Part shown: piece by piece, positions 40,995-52,900 of the stretch
Numbering within the stretch: position 1 is the first letter of the stretch
Layout of the letters: each line of letters opens with the position of its first letter
Origin: Reticulitermes speratus
Taxonomy: Eukaryota > Arthropoda > Insecta > Blattodea > Rhinotermitidae
Direction of reading: 5' to 3'
NCBI GenBank assembly: GCA_021186555.1
Contig: JAJKFL010000013.1
Location: 36,360,743-36,424,742, forward strand
DNA: 64,000 nt
The notes under the pieces: model-generated
Seen by the model: only the letters and a program-made list of their open reading frames with translations
Databases searched by the model: none
What the model was told of the DNA's origin: nothing
Position numbers and translations under genes: made by a program

Positions 40995-43900
40995 CTGCAC
41001 AACAGTAACAAACTGCAATAGTTTAACCCTCTTACAGCCTATTGCTCTAGGCAGGTGTAACTTGCTTTGTTGCTATAAAACAGTGGTTCCCAAAGTGGAG
41101 CGGTATCGCCCCCTGGGGGACGGTGGGATTACCGAGATGGGCGCTAATAGGTTCGAGAGGTGGAAGGGAGCGCTGTTATTATCACGGGGGTGCTAGTAGA
41201 AAGTAGTGCACTTATTTTTATAATAAAATTCAAATAAAGTAACTTTTGTGTTAAAAATAAAAAATTAACTAAATTTCTTAGTATTTTAATTTATGAATCT
41301 TATTCAAGCACAGGGGCGCGCGGTGGCGCAGTTGGTTGAGGCACTACGCTACAAACCGGAACGTCGCGGGTTCGATTCCCGATGGTGTCATTGGAATTTT
41401 TCCTTGACATAATAGTTTCAGTCGCACTATGGTCCTGGGGTCAACTCAGCCTCTAACAGAAATGAGTACCAGGAATATTTCCTGGGGGTAAAGGCGGCCG
41501 GTGCGTAGGGCTGACAACCTTACCACCTTCATGTGCCGATTGTCTAGAAATCTGGGAGCCTCAACGTTCTGGGATCCTACGGGTCTGTCCAGGCCTGTAA
41601 TGGGATTGCTTTACCTTTACCTATTCAAGCACATATTAATTTTTTAAATAAACTGTTGCTAGATGAATTATTGTTAATCATAAAAGTATAATAAATTTTA
41701 ATTTAATAATTAACACATAAAACATTAAGTTTAACTGTTATAATTTTATTTAAACAATTTTTTAAATATAAGATAAAACTGCAAACAAAAGCGCATTTAT
41801 GTTTCTTAAAAAAGGTAGGGGGGCGCTGTGGGTGTGTATATGGAACAAAGGGGGTGGTGGACCGAAAAAGTTTGGGAACCACTGCTATAAAGGAAGAACA
41901 CAGATTGAAGGTGTTTGAGACAAATATCCGTGACAATATTAAGATCCAAGAAAGAGGAATAACTTGCACGCTTCACACATAAGGTTTTTAAATGAAGTCA
42001 AATGAGATGGTGACATGTACATGGGTAAAATAAGGAATGCATAAAAAATTCTGCTTCAAAATCCTAAGAAAAGGGACCACTTGGCAGGTTGTGACACAGA
42101 TGGGAGGATAATATTAAAGTGAACCCTTAGAAAAATGGTGTTTTGTGAACATGGACCATAACTTTCACTGCAGCAGAAAATTTCTTGACCATCTGAGTAA
42201 TTATCAATATCTGAATGAAGACCCTGAACTAGTGCTACAGGTGTTGTATGGACTGCCATGACATTTTGCAGAAACTGAAGTACCTAATGCCTGGGTAGCT
42301 TGTTACCTGCACCACGCAGCTACTCTGCAATGGACTTCAAAGTGTACATTTTTAAGCTTCCATAACATGTAATCTATCTGAAAGATTTTGTCCATATTTT
42401 CAGTGTTAATCTTATTTGATGGCTAGTAATATTTGAAAGAGTAAACTTTCTTGGAGCACTCCCCTTTGTATACAGAAACCTACCCTCCTTATGAGCATAA
42501 TTCTCAATATGTGTCATAGATATACAAGGTGCACATAAGCAACCTTCAGCATTACCACATTTCTCTTTGAAGCAGTGTGGTAAAACGGTATATTAATATT
42601 CAGACATGAAATTACATCATTTAGAAACTCTGACAGTAGCTCTAAGTCTGAATGTTCAGATGTTATGTGTAGCCTGACTGCTTCACAATAAAAGATGGTA
42701 ATGGTAAGCATCATTTTCACCATCCTTCACTTCTTGAGACAATTTACATATTTATTACGATGTAACATAAGCCAGGCTCCTACAGTCATTATTTAGTACT
42801 TCTATCAAGATGGGACTGAAATACATGATCTTGTTGCATTCCTGTTGCACAGTGTGAGAGCAGAGAAGCCAGAACTATTTTGCAAATGCAGAGTACCAAC
42901 TTCTGAGATAAGATGCTGTGTAGTCTAGTGCAAGTACCCACAGTATGGAGAAACCTGCTGCCCCATATTCATGGTAGAATTTTTGTGAATATGTTAACAT
43001 GTAGTACAAAATTAGCCTAAAAGCCACATAGGATTATAGCATACATGGCAGTACTTCTCAAACTGGAAAGTCAGTTCTGTGGTGAGAAAAGGGTTCATCC
43101 AAAATCAGATGTACAATGTAATGCTTTGTAGGTTAAAAATATGCAGATGTCTGCAACTTATGGTGAATGCATTCCTTGCAAAACTGTGTTACATGAATTC
43201 TATGTTCATGGGGGTACCGTAAAACCTATTCTAATGTGGTAACATACAAGTCCAAACCCCAAAACACCCAAATAATTTTAATTTACAAAATACAAACACT
43301 GGCACGGGCAGTAAGAAGTCAGTATTTTAAGAAATTAAGTTACATTAAGTTAAATTAAATCAAAGTAAATTAAAAACAAAAATTAGGAACATCGCCAAAT
43401 CTCTCACAGCTCACTGTCTTACTGCCTGTAACACAGCACTATCTTCCCATTCCAACATGTGACAAGGCACATGAGGGAAAGAGAGGAACTCACTGCTTGC
43501 TGTCTCCCAACACAGCAGGACCAGTATCAGCTGACAGAGGTGCCTGTGAGTTTTAAGTGACATCAAAACTCTCATCTCAAGAACAGCAACAAATTATGGG
43601 CAGACTGCTTCACAAATTATGTTCTGTTTACAATGTGTGCAACAAACATTTTGGCAGGAAAAAAACGGATTATATTTCACAACACATTTTAATGAATAAC
43701 ACTTCCTGGGGACATATTAAGTAGGGGTCATCTGTATGTAAAACTCTTAAGACTGTCTCTTTGGTGAAACACATACTGTGCTTCAACTGTTAGCCAATTA
43801 CAGCAGAAACCTAACTCTTGTTGGGACGGTAAAAATGTAAAGTTCTCCCTAGAATAGGCCACGAAGGCCCAGAGGCGGAGTAGAGGTATAGCTCTACTCT

Positions 43901-46900
43901 TTCTTTAACCCTGGCACTAGAGGGGGTGGGTGGTCAACTCCACGCCCCGGCCGCTTTACCCCCAGGAAAGAGACCTGGTACCCATTGTATAGGAGGCTGG
44001 GTGGGCCCCAGGGCCGGTCTGGACGGGTGTGATCCTCGGACCATCCAGCCCGTAGCGAGTCGCTATACTGACTACTTGTTGGGATGGTTCAGGGATCAAA
44101 TCTCGGTAGGGGTGAGATTTTCTGCACCCGTCCACACCAGCTCTGGGGTCCACCCAGCCTCCTGTACAATGGGTACTGGGTTTCTTTCCCAGGGGTAAGG
44201 TGGCCGGAGCATGGCGTTGACCACCCACCCCCATCTGGCACCAAGTTTAAAGAAAGAGTAGAGCTATACCTCTTCTCCCTCCCTGGGCCTTCATGGCCTG
44301 TTCTAGGGTGAACTTTGTCTTTACTTTGCAATACAGCTGCTCTGCCTGTACCAACATAACTTCATGCAACACTTTTGCTACCAAATTCTTGTATTAAACT
44401 GTATACCCATACACTCACTGGTGTTTGCATGCTTCGCAAGTCAGACACTCTCTTCATGAGATCCATATTGCTCTTCTCCAAGTGATCTCTTTCTGCTTTC
44501 AGCATCTCCATCTCCTCTCGACATTCATCCAGCCTGTCATAAAAGAAGAAGTCAATTACTGTGTTTCAATACTTAACTGCTGCACTAGAAGCTCAGGGAG
44601 GAACACAGATCATATTACTGTTACACAATACACACTGAGAGACAAACAAAAAACTTCATGGCCATGCCACAGCTCAGGTAGGTTAGCTTCAGGCTTCCTA
44701 CTGCAAAGAATCTGGGTTTAATCCTAGGGTAGTTCATGTTGAATCTGTGGTGGACAAAGTGGCACTGGGGCAGGTTATTACTTGATTACATTGGTTTTAT
44801 CCTACCATTTATTGTTCGAACTATGATCCATACTTATCCGGGGATTGCACAGCAGGCCCTTAAGGCTGCAGCTCCAAGGGAGTCACTCTCACTTCATTCC
44901 TACATCTAAAAGAAACCTTATTTAATGATCATCTGGTTAATGTACTGAGGGGACACCAAAGATAGCATGGCTGAAAAATGGGATACAGAAAATCGCTGCA
45001 AGTGATGGGTATTAAAGACCGAGTACAGAAACGGTGCCCACACCAGATCTGGGGCTTACCCAGTCTCATAACCAACATGTATAAGAGGCTCTTCACTGGG
45101 AGAAAAGCAGCCAGAGTATGATGCTGACCACTCACCTCCTTCTAGCGCCAAGGTTCATAAGGCACAGAGCTATACCTCCACTTCCCCATATGCTCCCTTG
45201 TTGTGGTGCTTAATTAAGACATGAGGACAACTTGGTAATTGAACAGAACATCTTCAAATTTAAAGAGGGAAAATCACGAATCAGTACTTTAGCATTAAAC
45301 AGGACTTTATTCTTTAATCAGATGAAAATCATCTAATAATTAAGCAATAACAGAAAACTACAACAGATCTTTCAAACCAAGAAATATTGCCAGATCAGTA
45401 ACTTTGGGAATGCTACAGTGTACTAAAATCATCATGGGCAAGCAGCCGTATCAAAGTTGGGTTAAAAACCAGTATTTTGGAGACTTTCTCCGTCACCAAC
45501 ATCGAAGCACTCTAGGTGACAAGAGGATGGAGTTAAATTGAGCAGTCATCACTGACACTAGGTGACAGGAAGCTGGAGTTAAATTGAGTGGTCATCACTG
45601 ACACTAGGTGACAGGAAGATGGAGTTAAATTGAGTGGTCATCACTGACACTAGGTGACAGGAGGATGGAGTTAAATTGAGTGGTCATCACTGACACTAGG
45701 TGACAGGAAGATGGAGTTAAATTGAGTGGTCATCACTGACACTAAGGTTGACAGGAGGATGGAGTTAAATTTGAGTGGTCATCACTGACACTAGGTGACA
45801 AGAGGATGGGAATAAATTGAGCAGTCATCACATGACACTAGGTGACAGAGGATTGAGTTAAATTGAGTGGTCATCACTGACACTAGGTGACAAGGGATGG
45901 AGTAAATTGAGCAGTCATCACTGACACTAGGTGACAGGAGGATGAGTTAAATTGAGTGGTCATCACTGACACTAGGTGACAAGAGGATGGAGATAAATTG
46001 AGCAGTCATCACTGACACTAGGTGACAGGAGGATTGAGTTAAATTGAGTGGTTATCACTGACACTAGGTGACAGGAGGATGGAGTTAAATTGAGTGGTCA
46101 TCACTGACACTAGGTGACAAGAGGATGGAGATAAATTGAGCAGTCATCACTGACACTAGGTGACAGGAGGATTGAGTTAAATTGAGTGGTCATCACTGAC
46201 ACTAGGTGACAGGAGGATGGAGTTAAACTTAGTGGTCATCACTGACACTAGGTGACAGGAGGATGGAGTTAAATTGAGTGGTCATCACTGACACTAGGTG
46301 ACAGGGGATGGAGTTAAATTAAGTGGTCATCACTGACACTAGGTGACAGGAGGATGGAGTTAAACTTAGCAGTCCTCACTGACACTTTAGATCTGATACC
46401 TTGTTGCTTAACCCAAGAAATGGATCTCCCATCTGTTGATTAGCCTCCGTTTGCCACTGTGTAAGACCACTCTGGAGAATATCCACTTTACTGTTATTTA
46501 ACCTATCTGTTTCTAATATCTGCAAGAGTGTGATCGCAGGAAGGTACTGGATTTGAAATGGGAGTCATGACCACACAATCGGTGTCTGCCCCCTTGTCAT
46601 GCTGAGTACCAATTAGAAAGAGACATTATATGTATTGACAGACACACAGGCAGACAGACAGACAGACAGGCAGCAGGCAGGCAGACAGATATACATATGA
46701 CTCATGGTCATTCATCCCACCAACCCTCATAATGGAAATGAAGCAAGTCTTCATTATATTGCGTTCTAACCCAGCTCTGATGCAACTAATTACCTACACC
46801 TGGTTCAACATTCAGCTGAGACCACTTACGACACATCAAGCAGCAAACATCGGGTTTACCCAACATTTGTGTTGCCACAGCAATGCTGATGTAGGTTCCA

Positions 46901-49900
46901 GTATTCAAGTACATGCCTCCATGTAGATTGATTAGAAGCAACCAATCTTCCAGACAAACCCACTGTTTTCTTTTGTTACATTTTGAATGCCACAGAAGAG
47001 CTGATGCATTTATACTGACTGTAGCAGCAAGGTGACTGCAAATTTAAAATACACGCAGCAACTAAGTAGGTAGTCTCAATTGAATGGTGAACAGGGTATA
47101 CAACTAAGTAGGTAGTCTCAATTGAATGGTGAACAGGGTATAGGAAGATTTTAGTGCATTTGCTGGTCACAAAAGGTCTACACCTTACAATCCTGTATTG
47201 TGCCCACATACTCACTGCTTAAGGCGATCCTTAAGGTGTCCAATAATGATCTGCTGTGTGCTCAGCTGGCCCTGGAGCTCAGCAATGCGAGAATTGGAAT
47301 GTCGAGCCATGTGATCTGAGACAAGACGATCTAATTCTACTTCATGCTGCTCTTGCAGTAAGTTTAGCTACAACATACAGAGTGATGCGTGGTTCAAAAG
47401 CAAGGTAAAGCACAAGCTCCACATGTTCTCAACCTCAGCTCCCAATGAAGGCAAGAGCAGCTTCATGCTCCAGCTGCTTTATCACTAGGGAAAGAGCCCC
47501 CAATACACATTCACTAGAAGACTGGAAAGGCCAAACAGCTGCCTGCCCCAGTTGTCCAGTCCATACATGGTCACTTTACTGACTTAGCTACTGGATCATA
47601 TTCAGACAGACATCGTAAGCGTACACTTAGAAAGCTACAGCATTTCAGTTGATACATTCATTTCCACATAAAGTTCTATCTTGTCATGAACTCTGGCAGA
47701 CCAAGAAAAGGCATGCACAACTGTAGTCAGGGGAGGAAGTAATCAGCCCAGATTCAAATCAGCTATTTACTGAATGCAAATCTGGAACATTACCATAACA
47801 TAACACAAACATATTGGGTAGAAAGCTAAATGAACAGACATATATATGTATTTCATTTATTTATTTACTTATTTATATATAGTTATTTAACAGTGTTGTC
47901 AGTGTCTCAAGACTGTAGTGTTCAAAAGCAGGACAATTAATGAATAATTAAATGGAAAATCTGTGGAAAGAAGCATCATGGTCTAATGTGAGACCCTACC
48001 CCACAACTTGCACAGAGGGTCTGAAGAACCATGAAATACCTCACCCAGGATATGTGATGTCCTGGCCAAGATTCAAACTGAGCACCTTCCAAATACAAGT
48101 ACAAAGTGTTTCTGCTTGAGTGCATGTGTTCAGCAGGTGTGTATATGTTTACAGGAGGGCCTCAAAACAGTACTCATTGGTCTATTCACCAGTGCAGATA
48201 CTTGCTGTACTCACATCCTGCAGACATATTCTCTGCAAACCAACGTAATCTTATTTACTGTGCAAAGACTTGCTGTACTCACATCCTGCAGACATTCTGT
48301 CTGCAGAAAATGGTAATTAATTTTTAGTAACAGAACTGCTACACTCACATCCTGCAGACGTTTTTCCTGCAGACTATGGCAATCTTCCTCAAGGTGCAAA
48401 AGTTTCTCTCGCAACATGCCATTCTCTTGCTCCAGTCTCTTTACGTCTCCTTGTCGATCAGGAGGAGATGGCTTGAACTGTGATGGATCATATACCTTAT
48501 TGCCTGATTGCCAACTAGTTTCATTCAGCTGTTCTTCTGCTGCTGCTCCTGTAACGTTTCACAATCAGATTTTCTAGAGGTTACAAGTGTGGTAACAACG
48601 ACACACTGTTCACTATCTGACATTTTTTTTCTGTGGCGCAATAGCCCAAGTCAGGCCTAGGTCACCTCATTGTTAAGGTTTCTAGATCACACAGAATTAG
48701 ACACATACAACCAGTAGGACTGCTCTGAACAAGTGAACAGCCCATCGCAGAGGCCACTACCTGCACAACACACAACAAACACAAGAGGCGAACATCCATG
48801 CCCTCAGTGGGATTCAAACCCGCAATCCCAGCAATCAAGCAGCTTCAGACCCACACCCTAGAAGGCACAGCCACTGGGATTGGCCTATCTGATGTAATGT
48901 GCATCACATGCCAGCCGCCACTATTCAATTATACTGGACATTTTGAATTTCTGAGAAAGGTTTGACACATGCATTTCAGGAGCAGGACTACCCATGTTTC
49001 TTTATGCGAATTCTGTATAAATTACTGTGATAGCCCATGTAGGCTTATAATGGGCAAATTCAGTCACACACAACAAACGAAGCATCAGACAACCAAACAG
49101 CTGCAGTTTTGGGTTACATGTAAATAAAGTAATTGCATTCAGCATCTAGTCTGTTTGCAACACACTAAATGGTCAATCTTGAAATCTATACACCTTTATA
49201 CAAGATGTTAAAATCAAAATTCAACAAGCTCTGTCCAAATGTTTCAGGAGAAACATAACATTATTCCAATGTGTCCTATGTATGCATGGCATGTATATAA
49301 ACAAAAGCAATGCATTCAGTGCAAAACTCTAAATGCTACTTGGCACAACTAACTACCAATCATAACACTTAAACATAATTTTTTTAATTTACTGTACATT
49401 AACTGTCCCTTGTCGCACTGTAAGAAACAACTGCATGCCACATTCATATGAACTTCCATGTCTGGTGGACACCAGACCAGTATTTTGCTGCCATCTGTCA
49501 AAGTGATGATTCCAGGGTCCTAAGTTAACCTATGGGGTTAGGACTCCCCACACAAATCCCACAGAACTCCAACCCTAGCACACTACAAATGGCCTTCTTT
49601 ATTCCTAGCTAGTGCTGTCACATGCAGGTGTCAGAAGTGAGACAATGGCAAAGGTAAAGTTCACTCTAGAACAGGCCATGAAGGCCCAGAGGGGCCCTAG
49701 ATGGGGGTGGGTGGTTAATGCCACACCCCAACCACTTTACTCCCAGGAAAGAAACCTGGTACCCATTGTACAGGAGCCTGGGTGGGCCCCAGGCCAGTCT
49801 GGACAGGTGCAGAAAATCTCACCGCCATGGGGATTGATCCCTGGACCATCCAGCCCGTAGCAAGTCACTGAGGCAATGGTATCAATTTCAGATCAACAAA

Positions 49901-52900
49901 AGTACAACAGTTTATTCTTGACATGACATCCTGTTGCATATATGATGAATTGTTTCAACCAAGGCAACCGTCCAACACAACCAATTTATTAGACAAGTGA
50001 TATCTTAGTTCCCACAGCTAAAGTAGCATGTTTCAACCCTTACTGGGTCATCATCAGGCAAAACATATAACATATGAAAACAGGACTTATACAAATTATT
50101 ATAAACTTACTTTTTCTTTTAATTGGTTTGCGATCTCAAACCTTCATTGTTGTCTATACAACATATCAACTGTATTAATTGTATTAGTTTTTGGTTATAT
50201 TACATTCTTATGCATTTCAATCACGTTTTATGTGGGAAGTTACAGTTGAAAATATGAGTTACTCTAAAAATATATATATATATATATATGTTACAGTTGG
50301 AGCCCAAAATCCATTAATACCCGAATGTACTAGGTAAAACTCATTCCAACAAAGCCCTTTCGTCAATACTAGTTGTAACTAGTTATTTCTAGAATTTAAT
50401 GTCTACTGTGACTTAAATCTAGTAACAAACCAGAAAAAGATAAGGAATTAATGTATTGACAGTTTTGACTAGGCAAAACTAGTATTTACAGAAATAAGTC
50501 AGTTAAAAGTGTTATGCTAGCTCAGACCTGCACAGTTGTAACGTAGTCTGTTCTGAGTTGTTGACGTACTTGTCTCAGTTTACGTTTGCGGTCGACCAGT
50601 GCGCTTGTCTCAGTATTCATTATTTTCAGTGTTTATTACACATTTTTCAATCTTTGTACACATGAGTGACAAACCACAATGTGAGAAGGATCGGGGGAGA
50701 AGGTGGAAAGTGTGTTTCATGGAGAAATTACTTGATTCAGAGAAACACAAACAGAGTCACTACAATGTAATGATAACAGATGCTTACAATCAGCTTTTGG
50801 TGGAGGTTGAAGAAGCAAAATCACCTGTGAAGAAGACATCCTTGCAATACCGACGATTGAAAAGATTTGATGTTCTCGAAAGTGGTGAAATGAAAGCATT
50901 GGTCTCAAGAGGTGAAACCGTGAAGTCCTATTTACCAGTCGAGGAAATCTACGATGTTATCGAAGTTGCTCATTTAGCTGTAGGAAATGGAGGTCGAGAA
51001 CAGACTGAAAATGGAAACTGCAAGGATATATGCCAATGTAACAACTGAAATGATAAATATTTTCTTATCGACGTGCGAAACCTGCCAACAGAAAAAAAAC
51101 TAAGACAAAGAAAGGCTTGGTTAGCAAACCCATTCTTCATTCAGAAATGAACAGCTTCTGTCAGGTCGACCTCACTGACATGCAATCTCAGGCTGACCAC
51201 AAGTTCAAATTCATTATGGTTTATCAGGACCATTTGACTAAGTCTGTCTTACTGCGAGCACTGCAAAGCAAGAGGGCTGAAGAGGTTGCCTACCAGTTGA
51301 CTGATATCTTTCTGACTTTGGTGCCCCGTGTATTTTACATTCAGACAATGGCAGAGAGTTTGTCAGCTCTGTCATAGCCGAGCTAACTACATTATGGCCC
51401 GAGTTAAAGATTGTTCACGGGAAACCAAGGCATAGTCAAAGCCAGGGTTCGGTAGAACGAGCCAACCAGGACATTGAAAATATGCTGGCTTCATGGATGA
51501 AAGACAACCACTCCACAAATTGGTCGAACGGTCTCCGCTATGTGCAGTTTATGAAAAACAGATCCCTTCATACAGGGATTAAGCAATCACCGTACAAAGT
51601 GATGTTCGGTATTGAGTCCAGAGTGGACTTACAACATCTGTGCTTCCATCTGCAGTTATAAAAAACATCCACGATGAGCATGAACTTCAAAAAGTCATCG
51701 AGCAGGTGAATGCAAAGGAGCAAAATGAGACAGAAGACGAAGAGGATGCAGAGGAAACGCTGGGTGGTACACAGTGAAACATTTCTTCAGCCAGAAAAGA
51801 AGCCCACGAAAATTTGCATAAACAGGCCAAAAAATGAAATTGATTTCCAATGCAACACATCCTCCGGCTGATGTTGGAGGCAATGTCATTATACCTATTC
51901 GGATGTGGACAGAGCCCTGGCAGACCTTCGAAACATCTCAGGAGTCGTGCTTGATAAAAATGAGGACAGTCTCTACAAGATCAGGAAGAAGGATGGAGTG
52001 GTGGATAAGCTATATTGCAGGTAGGTTCATTGAATTTTGAAGCTGAAATTAAATTTCAAACTGAAAGTCAAACGGACAGAACAAAACTTAAATAATTTAT
52101 TTCATGTTGTATTCACCGTGCATCGTTATATAACTGATTATCATTCACCAACAAATGCACAAAGATAATTTTTCACTAATTACTTTATTAAAGGATTTCC
52201 CCTATACGTATTTCGGCATTACGTATAGGGGAAATCCTTTAATAAAGTAATTAGTGAAAAATTATCTTTGTGCATTTGTTGGTGAATGATAATCAGTTAA
52301 ATAACTTATATTTCTTTCAGATCTCAATTCGACATTTCTCCTCAAGTGTTCTTGACCTGGGAACAGGTGCCAGATCACGAAATTTCTCCGAGGTCTGCAG
52401 AGAGGAAAGCAGCACTAGGGACAGGACAATGGTTTGTCTGCTGCACATGCACAAAGAATTGTACTTGTGCTTGTGCAGGAAAAAGGGAAATCTTTGCAAC
52501 TCGAAATGCCATGGCAGCCTGCCTTGCAGCATAAGTGAAAACAGGTGTACTGTGCTTTGAATAATAAACTTTGTTTCGCAAATTACGGTTATTATTACTT
52601 TTCTCTACAGACAACTAGTTTTAACTAATATCTTGTTTTGACAGTCAGTGATTTAAGTCAAAACTGTTTTCAAACAGTTAGTACGGGTATTAAGTAAAGG
52701 ATTTTTAGTGCATACTAATATTGTCGACTGCATTTTGTTTATTGTAGAAGTAACCAGTTAAAACTAGTATTTACAAAAGAGCTTTGTTGGAAGTAGTTTC
52801 ACCTAGTGAGATTGGGTTTTAATGGATTTCGGGCTCCAACTGTAACATATATATATGTGAACTATTTAAAAACTTATTATTTAAAATTAAACTACACTTC

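Larger units (their letters stand above)
50289..52847 (+). mobile_element. Ginger-like DNA transposon (integrase-type transposase)
   Basis: 2559 bp bounded by inverted repeats that begin TGTTACAGTTGGAGCCC(A/G) AAATCC and stay similar for about 95 bp per side, ending the element in ACA. Both ends sit in a (TA)n tract, so the target duplication (probably TATA-like) cannot be read. Inside is a retrovirus-like integrase ORF in pieces, with an intron and a Cys-rich C-terminus, the layout of KRBA2/SCAND3-related Ginger elements. No gag, protease or reverse transcriptase is present, so it is a DNA transposon, not an LTR element. Subterminal 'actagt' palindromes recur. Confidence 0.82.

Noticed and set aside
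41313-41395. possible tRNA gene
   Set aside because: A and B boxes are perfect, but the acceptor stem does not pair convincingly and the unit is flanked by a 12-bp duplication, so it is a SINE head.
45508-46391. CRISPR array
   Set aside because: Units are contiguous 46-bp repeats without unique spacers, in an animal intron: a minisatellite.
50717-50908. minus-strand frame in the Ginger-like element
   Set aside because: Antisense of the transposase N-terminal region.
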